Source: Streptosporangium album
GTDB taxonomy: Bacteria; Actinomycetota; Actinomycetes; Streptosporangiales; Streptosporangiaceae
Assembly: GCF_014203795.1 (NCBI RefSeq)
Contig: NZ_JACHJU010000003.1
Span: 620,001-684,000 of the forward strand
Reading direction: 5' to 3'
Length of the DNA stretch: 64,000 nt
The notes under the pieces were generated by a model. That model did no database searches. It saw only the letters and a program-made list of their open reading frames with translations, and was not told the DNA's origin. Of this stretch, positions 40,922-48,038 are shown in pieces; the first letter of the stretch is position 1; each line of letters begins with the position of its first letter. The position numbers were made by a program, and so were the translations under genes.

Positions 40922-41833
40922 TCAGCTCGCCTCCCGCATCTGCCGCCAGAGATAGACACCGAGAACGGCCAGCACGACGATCACGATCGCCACGCCCAGG
41001 GTGGCCGCGTAGCCGAAGAAGCCGTAGCGGAAGGCCTCCTCGTAGGCGAAGAGCATGGGCAGTCGGGTCTGCCCCCCGGGGCCGCCCTGGGTGAGGACGT
41101 AGACCAGCCCGAACTGGTTGATGTTCCAGACGAAGTCGAGCGAGGTGATGGCCACGATGACCGGGCGGAGCTGGGGCAGGGTGATGCTCCAGAACTTCCG
41201 CCAGGTGCCCGCGCCGTCCACCTCGACGGCCTCGTACAGCTCCTTGGGAACGCCCTGCAGCCCGGCCAGCAGCACCACTGTGGTCTGCGGCATGCCGGTC
41301 CAGATCCCGACGACGATCACCGCGGGCAGCGCGATGGAGAAGTCGTTGAGCCAGTCGATCTCGGTGCCCAGCATGCCGTTGAGGATTCCGGCGTCCGGGT
41401 GGTAGACCAGTCGCCACATCAGCCCGATGACCACGGGCGGCATCGCCCACGGCACCATTGCCAGCACCCGGGCGAACCCCCGGAACCGCATGTCCTGGTT
41501 GAGCAGCAGCGCCAGTCCCAGCGAGGCCAGGAACTGCAGCACCGTCACCGAGACCGCCCAGATCATCCCGATCCGGAACGACGCCCAGAAGTCCCCGTCG
41601 GAGAGCAGATCCCCGAAGTTCGACAGCCCGACGAACGAGGTGACGGAGTTGCGCCCGGAGCGCGCGTCGGTGAACGCCAGGAAGATTCCGTAGAGCAGCG
41701 GTCCCACGCTGAACACCAGCACGGGCACCAGCGCGGGCAGCATCAGCAGCAGCGCCTCGCGCCCCTGCCTCCCGCCCCCGCGGGGCTTGTCCGGTCTCAC
41801 CGTCCTGACCGGCCGGTCGGCTGTGAGGGTCAC
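40922..41833 (-). CDS. CUT1 ABC permease (MalF type)
   Basis: 303 aa. A 25-residue basic N-terminus precedes six helices. The EAA-loop region is ELYEAVEVDGAGTWRKFWSITLPQL and the MalF signature is LTQGGPGGQTRLPMLFAYEEAF. GTG at 41833 overlaps the LacI stop in GTGA, so regulator and transporter are translationally coupled. Longer readings into the lacI region are not supported. Confidence 0.92.
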   Translation of the reverse strand: MTLTADRPVRTVRPDKPRGGGRQGREALLLMLPALVPVLVFSVGPLLYGIFLAFTDARSGRNSVTSFVGLSNFGDLLSDGDFWASFRIGMIWAVSVTVLQFLASLGLALLLNQDMRFRGFARVLAMVPWAMPPVVIGLMWRLVYHPDAGILNGMLGTEIDWLNDFSIALPAVIVVGIWTGMPQTTVVLLAGLQGVPKELYEAVEVDGAGTWRKFWSITLPQLRPVIVAITSLDFVWNINQFGLVYVLTQGGPGGQTRLPMLFAYEEAFRYGFFGYAATLGVAIVIVVLAVLGVYLWRQMREAS

Positions 41834-42843
41834 GGCGCTTCCTCTCCCACAGTCGAGGCCCGGACCACCAGGCGGGGCGGCACGGTGACCACTCTGGGTT
41901 CCCGCTCGCCGTCGCCCAGCCGGTCCAGAAGCAGTTCCGCCGCCACCCGGCCGCGCTCGGCGGAGCCGAGGGAGACGCTGGTCAGCGCGGGCCAGGCGAC
42001 GGCGGCCATGTCGATGTCGTCCATGCCGGCCACCGCCACGTCCTGGGGCACCCGGCGGCCCGCCCGGCGCAGGACGTCCAGCGCGCCGAGCGCGATCAGG
42101 TCGTTGGCGCACATGATCGCGTCCAGGTCGGGCACCCTGGCCAGCAACCGGCTCGCCGCGGCCGCGCCCTCGGCGCGGTAGAAGTCACCGATCTCCACCA
42201 GGTTCTCGTCGTAGGGCAGCCCGAGGACGGTGAGTGCCTCGGCGTAGGCCGTGGACCGGGCCGAGCCGGGCACCGTGTCCAGCGGGCCGTTGACGAATCC
42301 GATCCGGCGGCGCCCCAGGGAGTGGAGGTGGTCCAGCGCCAGTTGCACGCCGGTACGGGAGTCGGTGCGGACGTTGTCCACCCGCGTACCGTCCGGCACC
42401 GAGCCGATGATGACGACGGGGGCGCGGGCCGCCTCGACGGCCTTCAGGTGCGCCTCCCCCACCCGCAGCGGAATCATGATCAGTCCGTCCACGTAGCGCT
42501 CGCCGAGGCTGCGGAGCACGTCGATCTCGTCGGCGACGTCCGCGTCCGTGGAGTGCAGCACGAGACGGTAGCCCGCGGCCTTCAGCACCGGCTGGATCTC
42601 GCGGATCATCGCCAGGTAGACCGGGTTGCCGATGTCGGCCATCGCGAAGGCCACCTGGTTGGTCCGGCGCGACTTCAGCGACCGGGCCACCGAGTTGGGA
42701 ACGTATCCCAGCTCCTCGGCCGCGCTGAGCACCCGGCGCACGGTGTTCTCACGGGTCGGCAACCCATTGAGGACGCGGGAGACCGAGGCGATCGAGACGC
42801 CTGCCCGCTCCGCGATCGTGGTGATCGTCGGCCCGTCGCTCAC
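41830..42843 (-). CDS. LacI-family regulator of the ADP-ribosylglycohydrolase operon
   Basis: 337 aa. The N-terminal LacI HTH is TITTIAERAGVSIASVSRVLNG, with a hinge helix VPNSVARSLKSRRTNQVAF. A periplasmic-binding-like core follows (DGLIMIPLRV, GRRRIGFVNGP, AIMCANDLIALGAL, VAGMDDIDMAAVAWPALTSV). GTG at 42843 is preferred because AAAGG then has usable spacing; GTG 42852 would leave almost none. As first gene of the ten-gene operon it probably represses its own promoter through the two operators just upstream, with the imported compound or a sugar from it as inducer. Confidence 0.92.
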   Translation of the reverse strand: MSDGPTITTIAERAGVSIASVSRVLNGLPTRENTVRRVLSAAEELGYVPNSVARSLKSRRTNQVAFAMADIGNPVYLAMIREIQPVLKAAGYRLVLHSTDADVADEIDVLRSLGERYVDGLIMIPLRVGEAHLKAVEAARAPVVIIGSVPDGTRVDNVRTDSRTGVQLALDHLHSLGRRRIGFVNGPLDTVPGSARSTAYAEALTVLGLPYDENLVEIGDFYRAEGAAAASRLLARVPDLDAIMCANDLIALGALDVLRRAGRRVPQDVAVAGMDDIDMAAVAWPALTSVSLGSAERGRVAAELLLDRLGDGEREPRVVTVPPRLVVRASTVGEEAP

Positions 42844-42860
42844 AGAGACCACGCCTTTCT

Positions 42861-42904
42861 GTAAACGATTACCGTGATCTCGATGATCCGCTGAAAACGT
42901 TTAC
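42861..42904 (-). promoter_or_regulatory. two LacI-type operators upstream of the operon
   Basis: GTAAACGATTAC (42861-42872) and GAAAACGTTTAC (42893-42904) are near-palindromes centred on CG, as LacI/GalR-family sites are; the second contains the perfect 8-mer AAACGTTT. Centres are 32 bp apart, three helical turns, suiting cooperative binding. A candidate minus-strand promoter, TTGACG (42941-42946) with a poor -10 TTACAT (42917-42922), lies just upstream so the operators cover the start region. Confidence 0.65.
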
Positions 42905-43053
42905 GGGGTTAGGGACATGTAACTCGGCCGTAATAGAGAACGTCAAGTCACGATCAAGTAACGGCACGTCAAAGGGGGTCTCGAAGGGCCGGTTCCGCGC
43001 GGGCCGTCCGGGGCCTCGCCGTTCGTCCGGGGACCTGCCCCAGGGCGCCGGTG

Positions 43054-43968
43054 TTAGCCGAGGTTGACCTTGACGTAGATGGGCTTGTGGTCGGAGGAGG
43101 CGGCACCCTGCGCCACGTGGCACCGCGTCACGCTTCCCCTGGGGGCGAAGAGATAGTCGAGCTTGCGCTTCGCGACGCTGCCGTCCTCGCGGACGTACTT
43201 CTCGGTCCACCGTCCGTCGCGGCTGCCGTTCTGGTCGCACTCGGCGTAGGCCGCGTAGACAGGTGCCAGGATGCGTCTTTTCGCAGCGGTGCTCTGCCCG
43301 CTGTCCGGCGGGGCCAGGTTGAGGTCCCCGCCGAAGACGGCACGGTAGCCGGGCTTGGCCGCCGCCGCCAGCAGCTCCTGGACCTGCTTCGTCCGGAAGG
43401 GCGCGTCGGGCTCCCTGTCGTCGTAGGACAGGCCGGCGCTGAGGTGGGTGCCGCAGACGTTGACCCTCCTGGCCGGGATCGCGGCGCAGAGCGCCATGCG
43501 CTTGGCATACCACGGCGGGGAGGTCAGGCCGTGGGCCTGGAAGGTGGCCGCGTTGTCGGCGACCGCGACGGTGACGGCTATATTGCCCCGCGGACGCCCC
43601 TGCCGGTCAGGTGCGCAGACCTTCGGCGAGCCGTCCTTCAACGTGAGGATCGACGACCGCACGGTCCAGGCGCGCTCGGTCTTCTGCTCCAGCAGGCTCT
43701 CCAGTGTGGCCGTCCCACCCGAGCAGAACTCCTGCAGGAAGATCACATCCGGCTTGATCGGCTGGGTGGTCGCATACCAGCCGACCTTCACGGCCACCTC
43801 CTGCATGCTCCTGCCGTAGAAGAAGCAGCCGGGATTGGTGCCCGCGCAGACGTTCCAGCTCATCACCGAGATGGCGGAGGACGACGTCCGAGCCTGGGCC
43901 TGCCCCGTGAAGAGAGGGACCGTCACGACCGCCAGGGCCGCCGTCGCCATCAGCTTCCTTGTGATCAT
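43054..43968 (-). CDS. secreted endonuclease/exonuclease/phosphatase (EEP) fold protein
   Basis: 304 aa. The signal peptide MITRKLMATAALAVVTVPLF with AQA cleavage makes it exported. EEP motifs are MSWNVCAGTN, DVIFLQEFC with catalytic Glu, CGTHLSAG, the FGGDLNLAP Asp-Asn pair, and the C-terminal SSDHKPIYV Asp-His pair. The fold covers DNase I-like nucleases, sphingomyelinases and phosphoinositide phosphatases; the substrate cannot be told. Several cysteines suggest disulfides. It stands alone, with 85 bp to the next gene's regulatory region. Confidence 0.88.
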   Translation of the reverse strand: MITRKLMATAALAVVTVPLFTGQAQARTSSSAISVMSWNVCAGTNPGCFFYGRSMQEVAVKVGWYATTQPIKPDVIFLQEFCSGGTATLESLLEQKTERAWTVRSSILTLKDGSPKVCAPDRQGRPRGNIAVTVAVADNAATFQAHGLTSPPWYAKRMALCAAIPARRVNVCGTHLSAGLSYDDREPDAPFRTKQVQELLAAAAKPGYRAVFGGDLNLAPPDSGQSTAAKRRILAPVYAAYAECDQNGSRDGRWTEKYVREDGSVAKRKLDYLFAPRGSVTRCHVAQGAASSDHKPIYVKVNLG

Positions 43969-44100
43969 GGCTGGTCATTGAAGCATGTTCGGACGGCTAT
44001 CTGGGGCATTCCGTCCGCCATGTGACCGAAAGACGGCTTCATGTGATCATTTATCGGACACGCTCCGTGCTTGGTTAGATTGCCGATATGAGTGAAGTGA

Positions 44101-44430
44101 TTACCCCAGACGGCCGGGATGATGGACGGCAACGTCCGTAGCGCCGCTGTCGCTCTGCAGGATCGGAACACCATGGCGGCGCACTTGGGGGCGAACGCGT
44201 CCGGCCCGCCGCAGCTGCCCGCGACCGAGGCCGCCGTTCTCACACGCCCCGAGATCGGCGCCGTGTACACCGACGCGGTCCGCCGGACGCCGCGGGAATG
44301 CGTGACCGGCTGGGACGAGCGGCGCCTCGAAGACGCCGTCCTGGGTGAACATCTCGGCCAGCGCACCGGCGTTCCGGGTCATTCCCGCCCAGATGTAACG
44401 CTCGAAGATCTCCTGTGCAGTCGAGGACAC
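44101..44430 (-). pseudogene. degenerate SnoaL-like gene
   Basis: GTG at 44430 with AAGGAG upstream opens a normal SnoaL/NTF2-type start: STAQEIFERYIWAGMTRNAG, then MFTQDGVFEAPLVPAGHAFPRR. After about residue 55 the sequence becomes Arg/Gly-rich and unlike the family, and other frames give only fragments. An indel near 44265 plus further decay is likely; the 109-aa frame is shorter than the usual 125-140. Confidence 0.55.
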
Positions 44431-44537
44431 GACAGACTCCTTCGCTCGGAAGCATGCAGGATTCCACCGACCGGCCCGTATGGCCACACCCCGCCGTCCT
44501 CCTCGGCCCCGAGGACCGACCCCGGCGTCCGCCGGGG

Positions 44538-45185
44538 TCAGGAACGCAGGTAGGCGAGGACGGCCAGGACCCGGCGGTGCTGGTCGCCGTCCTCGGCGTA
44601 CAGGCCGAGCTTGGCGAAGATGCTGCGGATGTGCTTCTCCACCGCGCCGTCGCTCACCACGAGCTGGCGGCCGATGGCGGGGTTGGACCTGCCCTCGGCC
44701 ATCAGGCCGAGCACCTCGCGCTCGCGCGGGGTGAGCTGGGCGAGCGGGTCGTCGCGGCGGCGCCGTACCATCAGCTGGGCCACCACCTGCGGGTCGAAGA
44801 CCGTCCCGCCGGCCGCGACGGTGCGCAGGCCGCCCATGAAGTCGTCGACGTCCACGACCCTGTCCTTGAGCAGGTAGCCCACCGCGCCCCTGGCGTCGGC
44901 CAGCAGGTCGTCGGCATAGGACACCTCCACGTATTGCGACAGGATCAGCACCGGCGCGCCCGGCACCCGCCGGCGCGCCTCGACCGCCGCCCGCAGCCCC
45001 TCGTCGGTGAAGCCGGGAGGCATCCGGACGTCCACCACCGAGACGTCCGGCCGGTGCTCGGCGACGGCCTCCACCAGGCCGTCGCCGTCCCCCACCGCTG
45101 CGACCACCTCGCAGCCGAACTCCTCGAGCAGCCTGATCAGGCCCTCTCTGATCAGCACTGCGTCGTCGGCCACGACTACCCGCAC
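44538..45185 (-). CDS. NarL/LuxR-family response regulator
   Basis: 215 aa. The receiver domain has an acidic pair in VVVADDAVLI, phosphoacceptor Asp52 in VVDVRMPP and Lys in GYLLKDRV. The LuxR-type HTH is LTPREREVLGLMAEGRSNPAIG, with VEKHIRSIFAKLGL. GTG at 45185 overlaps the histidine-kinase stop by 10 bp, so the pair is translated together. Targets are unknown; the divergent acyltransferase is a candidate. Confidence 0.93.
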   Translation of the reverse strand: MRVVVADDAVLIREGLIRLLEEFGCEVVAAVGDGDGLVEAVAEHRPDVSVVDVRMPPGFTDEGLRAAVEARRRVPGAPVLILSQYVEVSYADDLLADARGAVGYLLKDRVVDVDDFMGGLRTVAAGGTVFDPQVVAQLMVRRRRDDPLAQLTPREREVLGLMAEGRSNPAIGRQLVVSDGAVEKHIRSIFAKLGLYAEDGDQHRRVLAVLAYLRS

Positions 45186-46423
45186 GGCACCTCCGCCACG
45201 ATCACTGTCGGCCCGCCGACCGGTGAGTCCACCGCCAGCTCCCCGTCCACCGCCTTGAGGCGGTCGGCGAGGCCGGACAGGCCATGTCCCTTGGCGGTGT
45301 GTGCACCGCCGACACCATCATCCCCGATCGTCAGCATGAGGACGCCGCCGGACCTGCTCAGCGACACCGTGCAGACGGTGGCGTGGCTGTGCTTTGCGAC
45401 GTTGGTCAGGCTCTCGGCGACCACGAAGTAGACGGTGTTCTCCACCGCCGCCGCGAAGCGGCCGGTGACCTGCACGTCCAGCTCCACGGGGATGGTGCAG
45501 CGACTGGCCAGCGCCGCGAGCGCGGGGGCCAGGCCGCGGTCGGTCAGGATCGGCGGCGCGATGCCCCGCGAGAGGGCACGGAGTTCGTCCAGGGTCTCCC
45601 GGGTCGAGCTGATGGCCTGGTTGAGCATCTCCTCGACGGCCCGGGGGTCACGCCTGAGCTGACGCTGGGCACGTGACAGGTCCATGGCCAGGGAGACCAG
45701 GCGCTGCTGGGGTCCGTCGTGGATGTCGCGCTCCAGCCGTCGCAGCGCGTTGGCCTCGGCCGACACCGCGGCGGCCCGGCCCTCGGCCAGGTCGTCGATG
45801 CGCTCCTGCAGCTCGGCGACGCCGGTCAGCATGGCCCGGCCGAGCCCGGCCTGGGTCAGCGCGGCGCCACGCACGATCACCGGCAGGGTGAGCGCGAACA
45901 GCATGCCGATGCAGGTGTTGATGACCACGTCGATCCAGACGCTGTCGCCGAGCCCGAGCAGGTAGGCCAGCCCGTGATTGCCCGGGATGGCGGCGGTGAT
46001 CCATCCGTAGAGGGGGCTGGCCAGGCCCAGGACCGTCCCCGCCCACCACGTCACCGTCAGCACGAAGGTCACGATGGAGACGGGGAAGGCCACGATCCCG
46101 TAGAGCAGGTCGAGCCACGACTGCCCGTTGGTCATCGGGTTGACCATGCGGCGGAACCATCCGGCCTCCTCCGGCGCCGGCTGGTAACGGGGCCGGGGCA
46201 CCGGGCGGCCGAGCACCTCGGGCAGCATCCGCCGCTCCATGTCGGCCATCCCCCGCGCCACCAGCAGCGTCGTGGCCAGGATCGGCACGCCCACCCATAC
46301 GACCACCGTGCCTATCCCGGCGGCGAAACCCACCACCATCAGGGCGAAGAAGACGATGGAGAGGGGGAAGCCGACGATCAGGTAGCGGCTGTCCATGCCG
46401 ATGCGGCGCAAGAGGGGTCTCAT
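45176..46423 (-). CDS. sensor histidine kinase (HisKA_3 type)
   Basis: 415 aa. An N-terminal membrane sensor carries four hydrophobic segments (about residues 15-60 and 105-190). The HisKA_3 dimerisation helix has phospho-His in LERDIHDGPQQRLVSLAMDL, and the HATPase has VVAESLTNVAKHSHA (N box) with GDDGVGGAHTAKGHGLSGLADRL (G boxes). It phosphorylates the response regulator encoded directly after it. The sensor is a DUF1206/PspC-unlike set of helices whose signal is unknown. ATG at 46423 has only a weak ribosome-binding site. Confidence 0.92.
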   Translation of the reverse strand: MRPLLRRIGMDSRYLIVGFPLSIVFFALMVVGFAAGIGTVVVWVGVPILATTLLVARGMADMERRMLPEVLGRPVPRPRYQPAPEEAGWFRRMVNPMTNGQSWLDLLYGIVAFPVSIVTFVLTVTWWAGTVLGLASPLYGWITAAIPGNHGLAYLLGLGDSVWIDVVINTCIGMLFALTLPVIVRGAALTQAGLGRAMLTGVAELQERIDDLAEGRAAAVSAEANALRRLERDIHDGPQQRLVSLAMDLSRAQRQLRRDPRAVEEMLNQAISSTRETLDELRALSRGIAPPILTDRGLAPALAALASRCTIPVELDVQVTGRFAAAVENTVYFVVAESLTNVAKHSHATVCTVSLSRSGGVLMLTIGDDGVGGAHTAKGHGLSGLADRLKAVDGELAVDSPVGGPTVIVAEVPCG

Positions 46424-46608
46424 GGCGTCAACGTTACGAGGAGGAGGAACCGCGGATCGATCCTGCTCACCCGCATTAGGGGGTGAGGCCAGCACTACCC
46501 CTGTGGGGATGCGTGCTCCACCGCAAGACTGCTGCCTGCGTTACTGCGTCGGCAGGGGGGCGCGGGAGAGGGTCGGATCATCGCGCTCCTCAAGGAATCG
46601 AGACCCCC

Positions 46609-47916
46609 GTGACCGCCGTCATCTCCCGCTCAGCAGCCCGCCCGACAGCCGGGCCGCCGGGCAGAGACGTGTTCATCGACGTGTTGCGCCTGGCCGGCAT
46701 GGCCCTGGTGGTGCTGCAGCACTGGAGCATGCCGGTGCTCTCCTTCGCCGACGGGCGGATCTCCACCGGCAACGCGCTGTCGACCGGCGGCGCGTGGGCG
46801 ATCACCTGGATCAGCCAGGTGATGCCGCTGGTCTTCTTCGCGGGTGGCGCGGCCAACGCGATCAGCTGGCGGAGCTCGGTACGGCGTGGCGGCACGGCCC
46901 CCGCCTGGCTGGCGGTGCGACTGCGCCGCCTGGTCTGGCCGGTGCTGCCGCTGGCGGCGGTGTGGCTGCCCCTGCCCCACCTGTTGCTGGCCGCCGGCAT
47001 GCCGGAGCAGCCGGTGGTCACGGCCTCGCGACTGGCCGGGCAGCTTCTCTGGTTCCTGGTGGTCTACCTGGTCGCGGTGGCGGTGACGCCACCGATGCTC
47101 CGGCTCAACATGGTGTACGGCTGGCGGGTGCCCGCGGTGTTGGCGGCGGCGGCCGTCGTGGTGGACGCCGCCCGCTTCACCAGCGGCCTGGGGGTCGTCG
47201 GGTTCCTCAACGTCGCGCTCGTCTGGGCGGCGGTGCACCAGCTGGGCTTCCTGTACGCCGACGGCCGTCTGGGCAGGCCGTGGACCATGGCGGTGGCCGG
47301 GTACGGCCTGGCCGCGGCGCTGGTGGCCTTCGGCCCGTACCCGGGCAGTATGATCGGGATGCCGGGCGCGGCCGTCTCCAACATGGCGCCGCCCACGGTC
47401 GCGCTGCTCGCGGTGGCGGTCGGCCAGCTCGGGCTGGTGCTGGCGCTGCGCGGGTGGATCGTCGCGCTCGCCGCGTGGCCGGGTGTCTCCCGGGTGCTCG
47501 TCTGGGCGGCGCCCCGGATGATGACCGTCTACCTGTGGCACATGAGCGCGCTGTTCCTCGTCACCTCGGTGGTCGTGGTGGGCCTGGGCGTCTCCACCCC
47601 CCAGCCGTGGACCTCGGCCTGGCTGTCGGGCTGGCCGCACTGGCTGCTCGTGCTCGCCCTCGCCATGTGCCCGCTGCTGCGCTGCTTCGCCCGGTTCGAG
47701 ACGCCCGCGCAGGCCCCGCCGTACGGCGGGGGGATGGCCCGGATCGCGGTGGCCGTCACGCTCGCCGCGGCCGGGCTGCTCATCTTCACGGCGTTCGGCT
47801 TCGTTCCGGGACCGGTGCCGGTGCTCGGCGCGGGGATGATCCTGGCCGGTCTGGCGCTCACCTGGTCGGCCGACCGGCGGCAGCCGGCGGCACAGCCGTC
47901 CACCGAGTCCCTTTAG
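46609..47916 (+). CDS. membrane acyltransferase (acyltransferase-3 family)
   Basis: 435 aa, mostly hydrophobic, with ten or more predicted membrane helices. The family's catalytic N-terminal segment RDVFIDVLRLAGMALVVLQHW is present, with its conserved Arg and His, as is MTVYLWHMSALFLVTSV near the end. Members O-acylate surface glycans, lipids or small molecules. GTG at 46609 follows AAGGAA at 11 bp; an upstream start at 46483 would add 42 residues unlike the family. It is divergent from the two-component system. Confidence 0.85.
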   Translation: MTAVISRSAARPTAGPPGRDVFIDVLRLAGMALVVLQHWSMPVLSFADGRISTGNALSTGGAWAITWISQVMPLVFFAGGAANAISWRSSVRRGGTAPAWLAVRLRRLVWPVLPLAAVWLPLPHLLLAAGMPEQPVVTASRLAGQLLWFLVVYLVAVAVTPPMLRLNMVYGWRVPAVLAAAAVVVDAARFTSGLGVVGFLNVALVWAAVHQLGFLYADGRLGRPWTMAVAGYGLAAALVAFGPYPGSMIGMPGAAVSNMAPPTVALLAVAVGQLGLVLALRGWIVALAAWPGVSRVLVWAAPRMMTVYLWHMSALFLVTSVVVVGLGVSTPQPWTSAWLSGWPHWLLVLALAMCPLLRCFARFETPAQAPPYGGGMARIAVAVTLAAAGLLIFTAFGFVPGPVPVLGAGMILAGLALTWSADRRQPAAQPSTESL

Positions 47917-48038
47917 TCATGATTTATAGCTATTTAAGTAGATAAATGCGCGCCGCATCACCAAACCCGCGCACGATGCGATCGCATCTGTTACCCGACC
48001 CGGTCCGACCACCGTCAGTTCTTCGGCAGTATTGAACC
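47917..48038. promoter_or_regulatory. A/T-rich promoter region before the helicase gene
   Basis: 122 bp including the strikingly A/T-rich run TCATGATTTATAGCTATTTA at 47917-47936, rare in this genome. It probably combines the end of the acyltransferase unit and the helicase promoter. No clear hairpin terminator is visible. Confidence 0.35.

Noticed and set aside
44101..44430. The SnoaL-like gene as an intact short protein
   Set aside because: Only the first 55 residues follow the family; the rest is Arg/Gly-rich and the expected C-terminal strands are not found in one frame.
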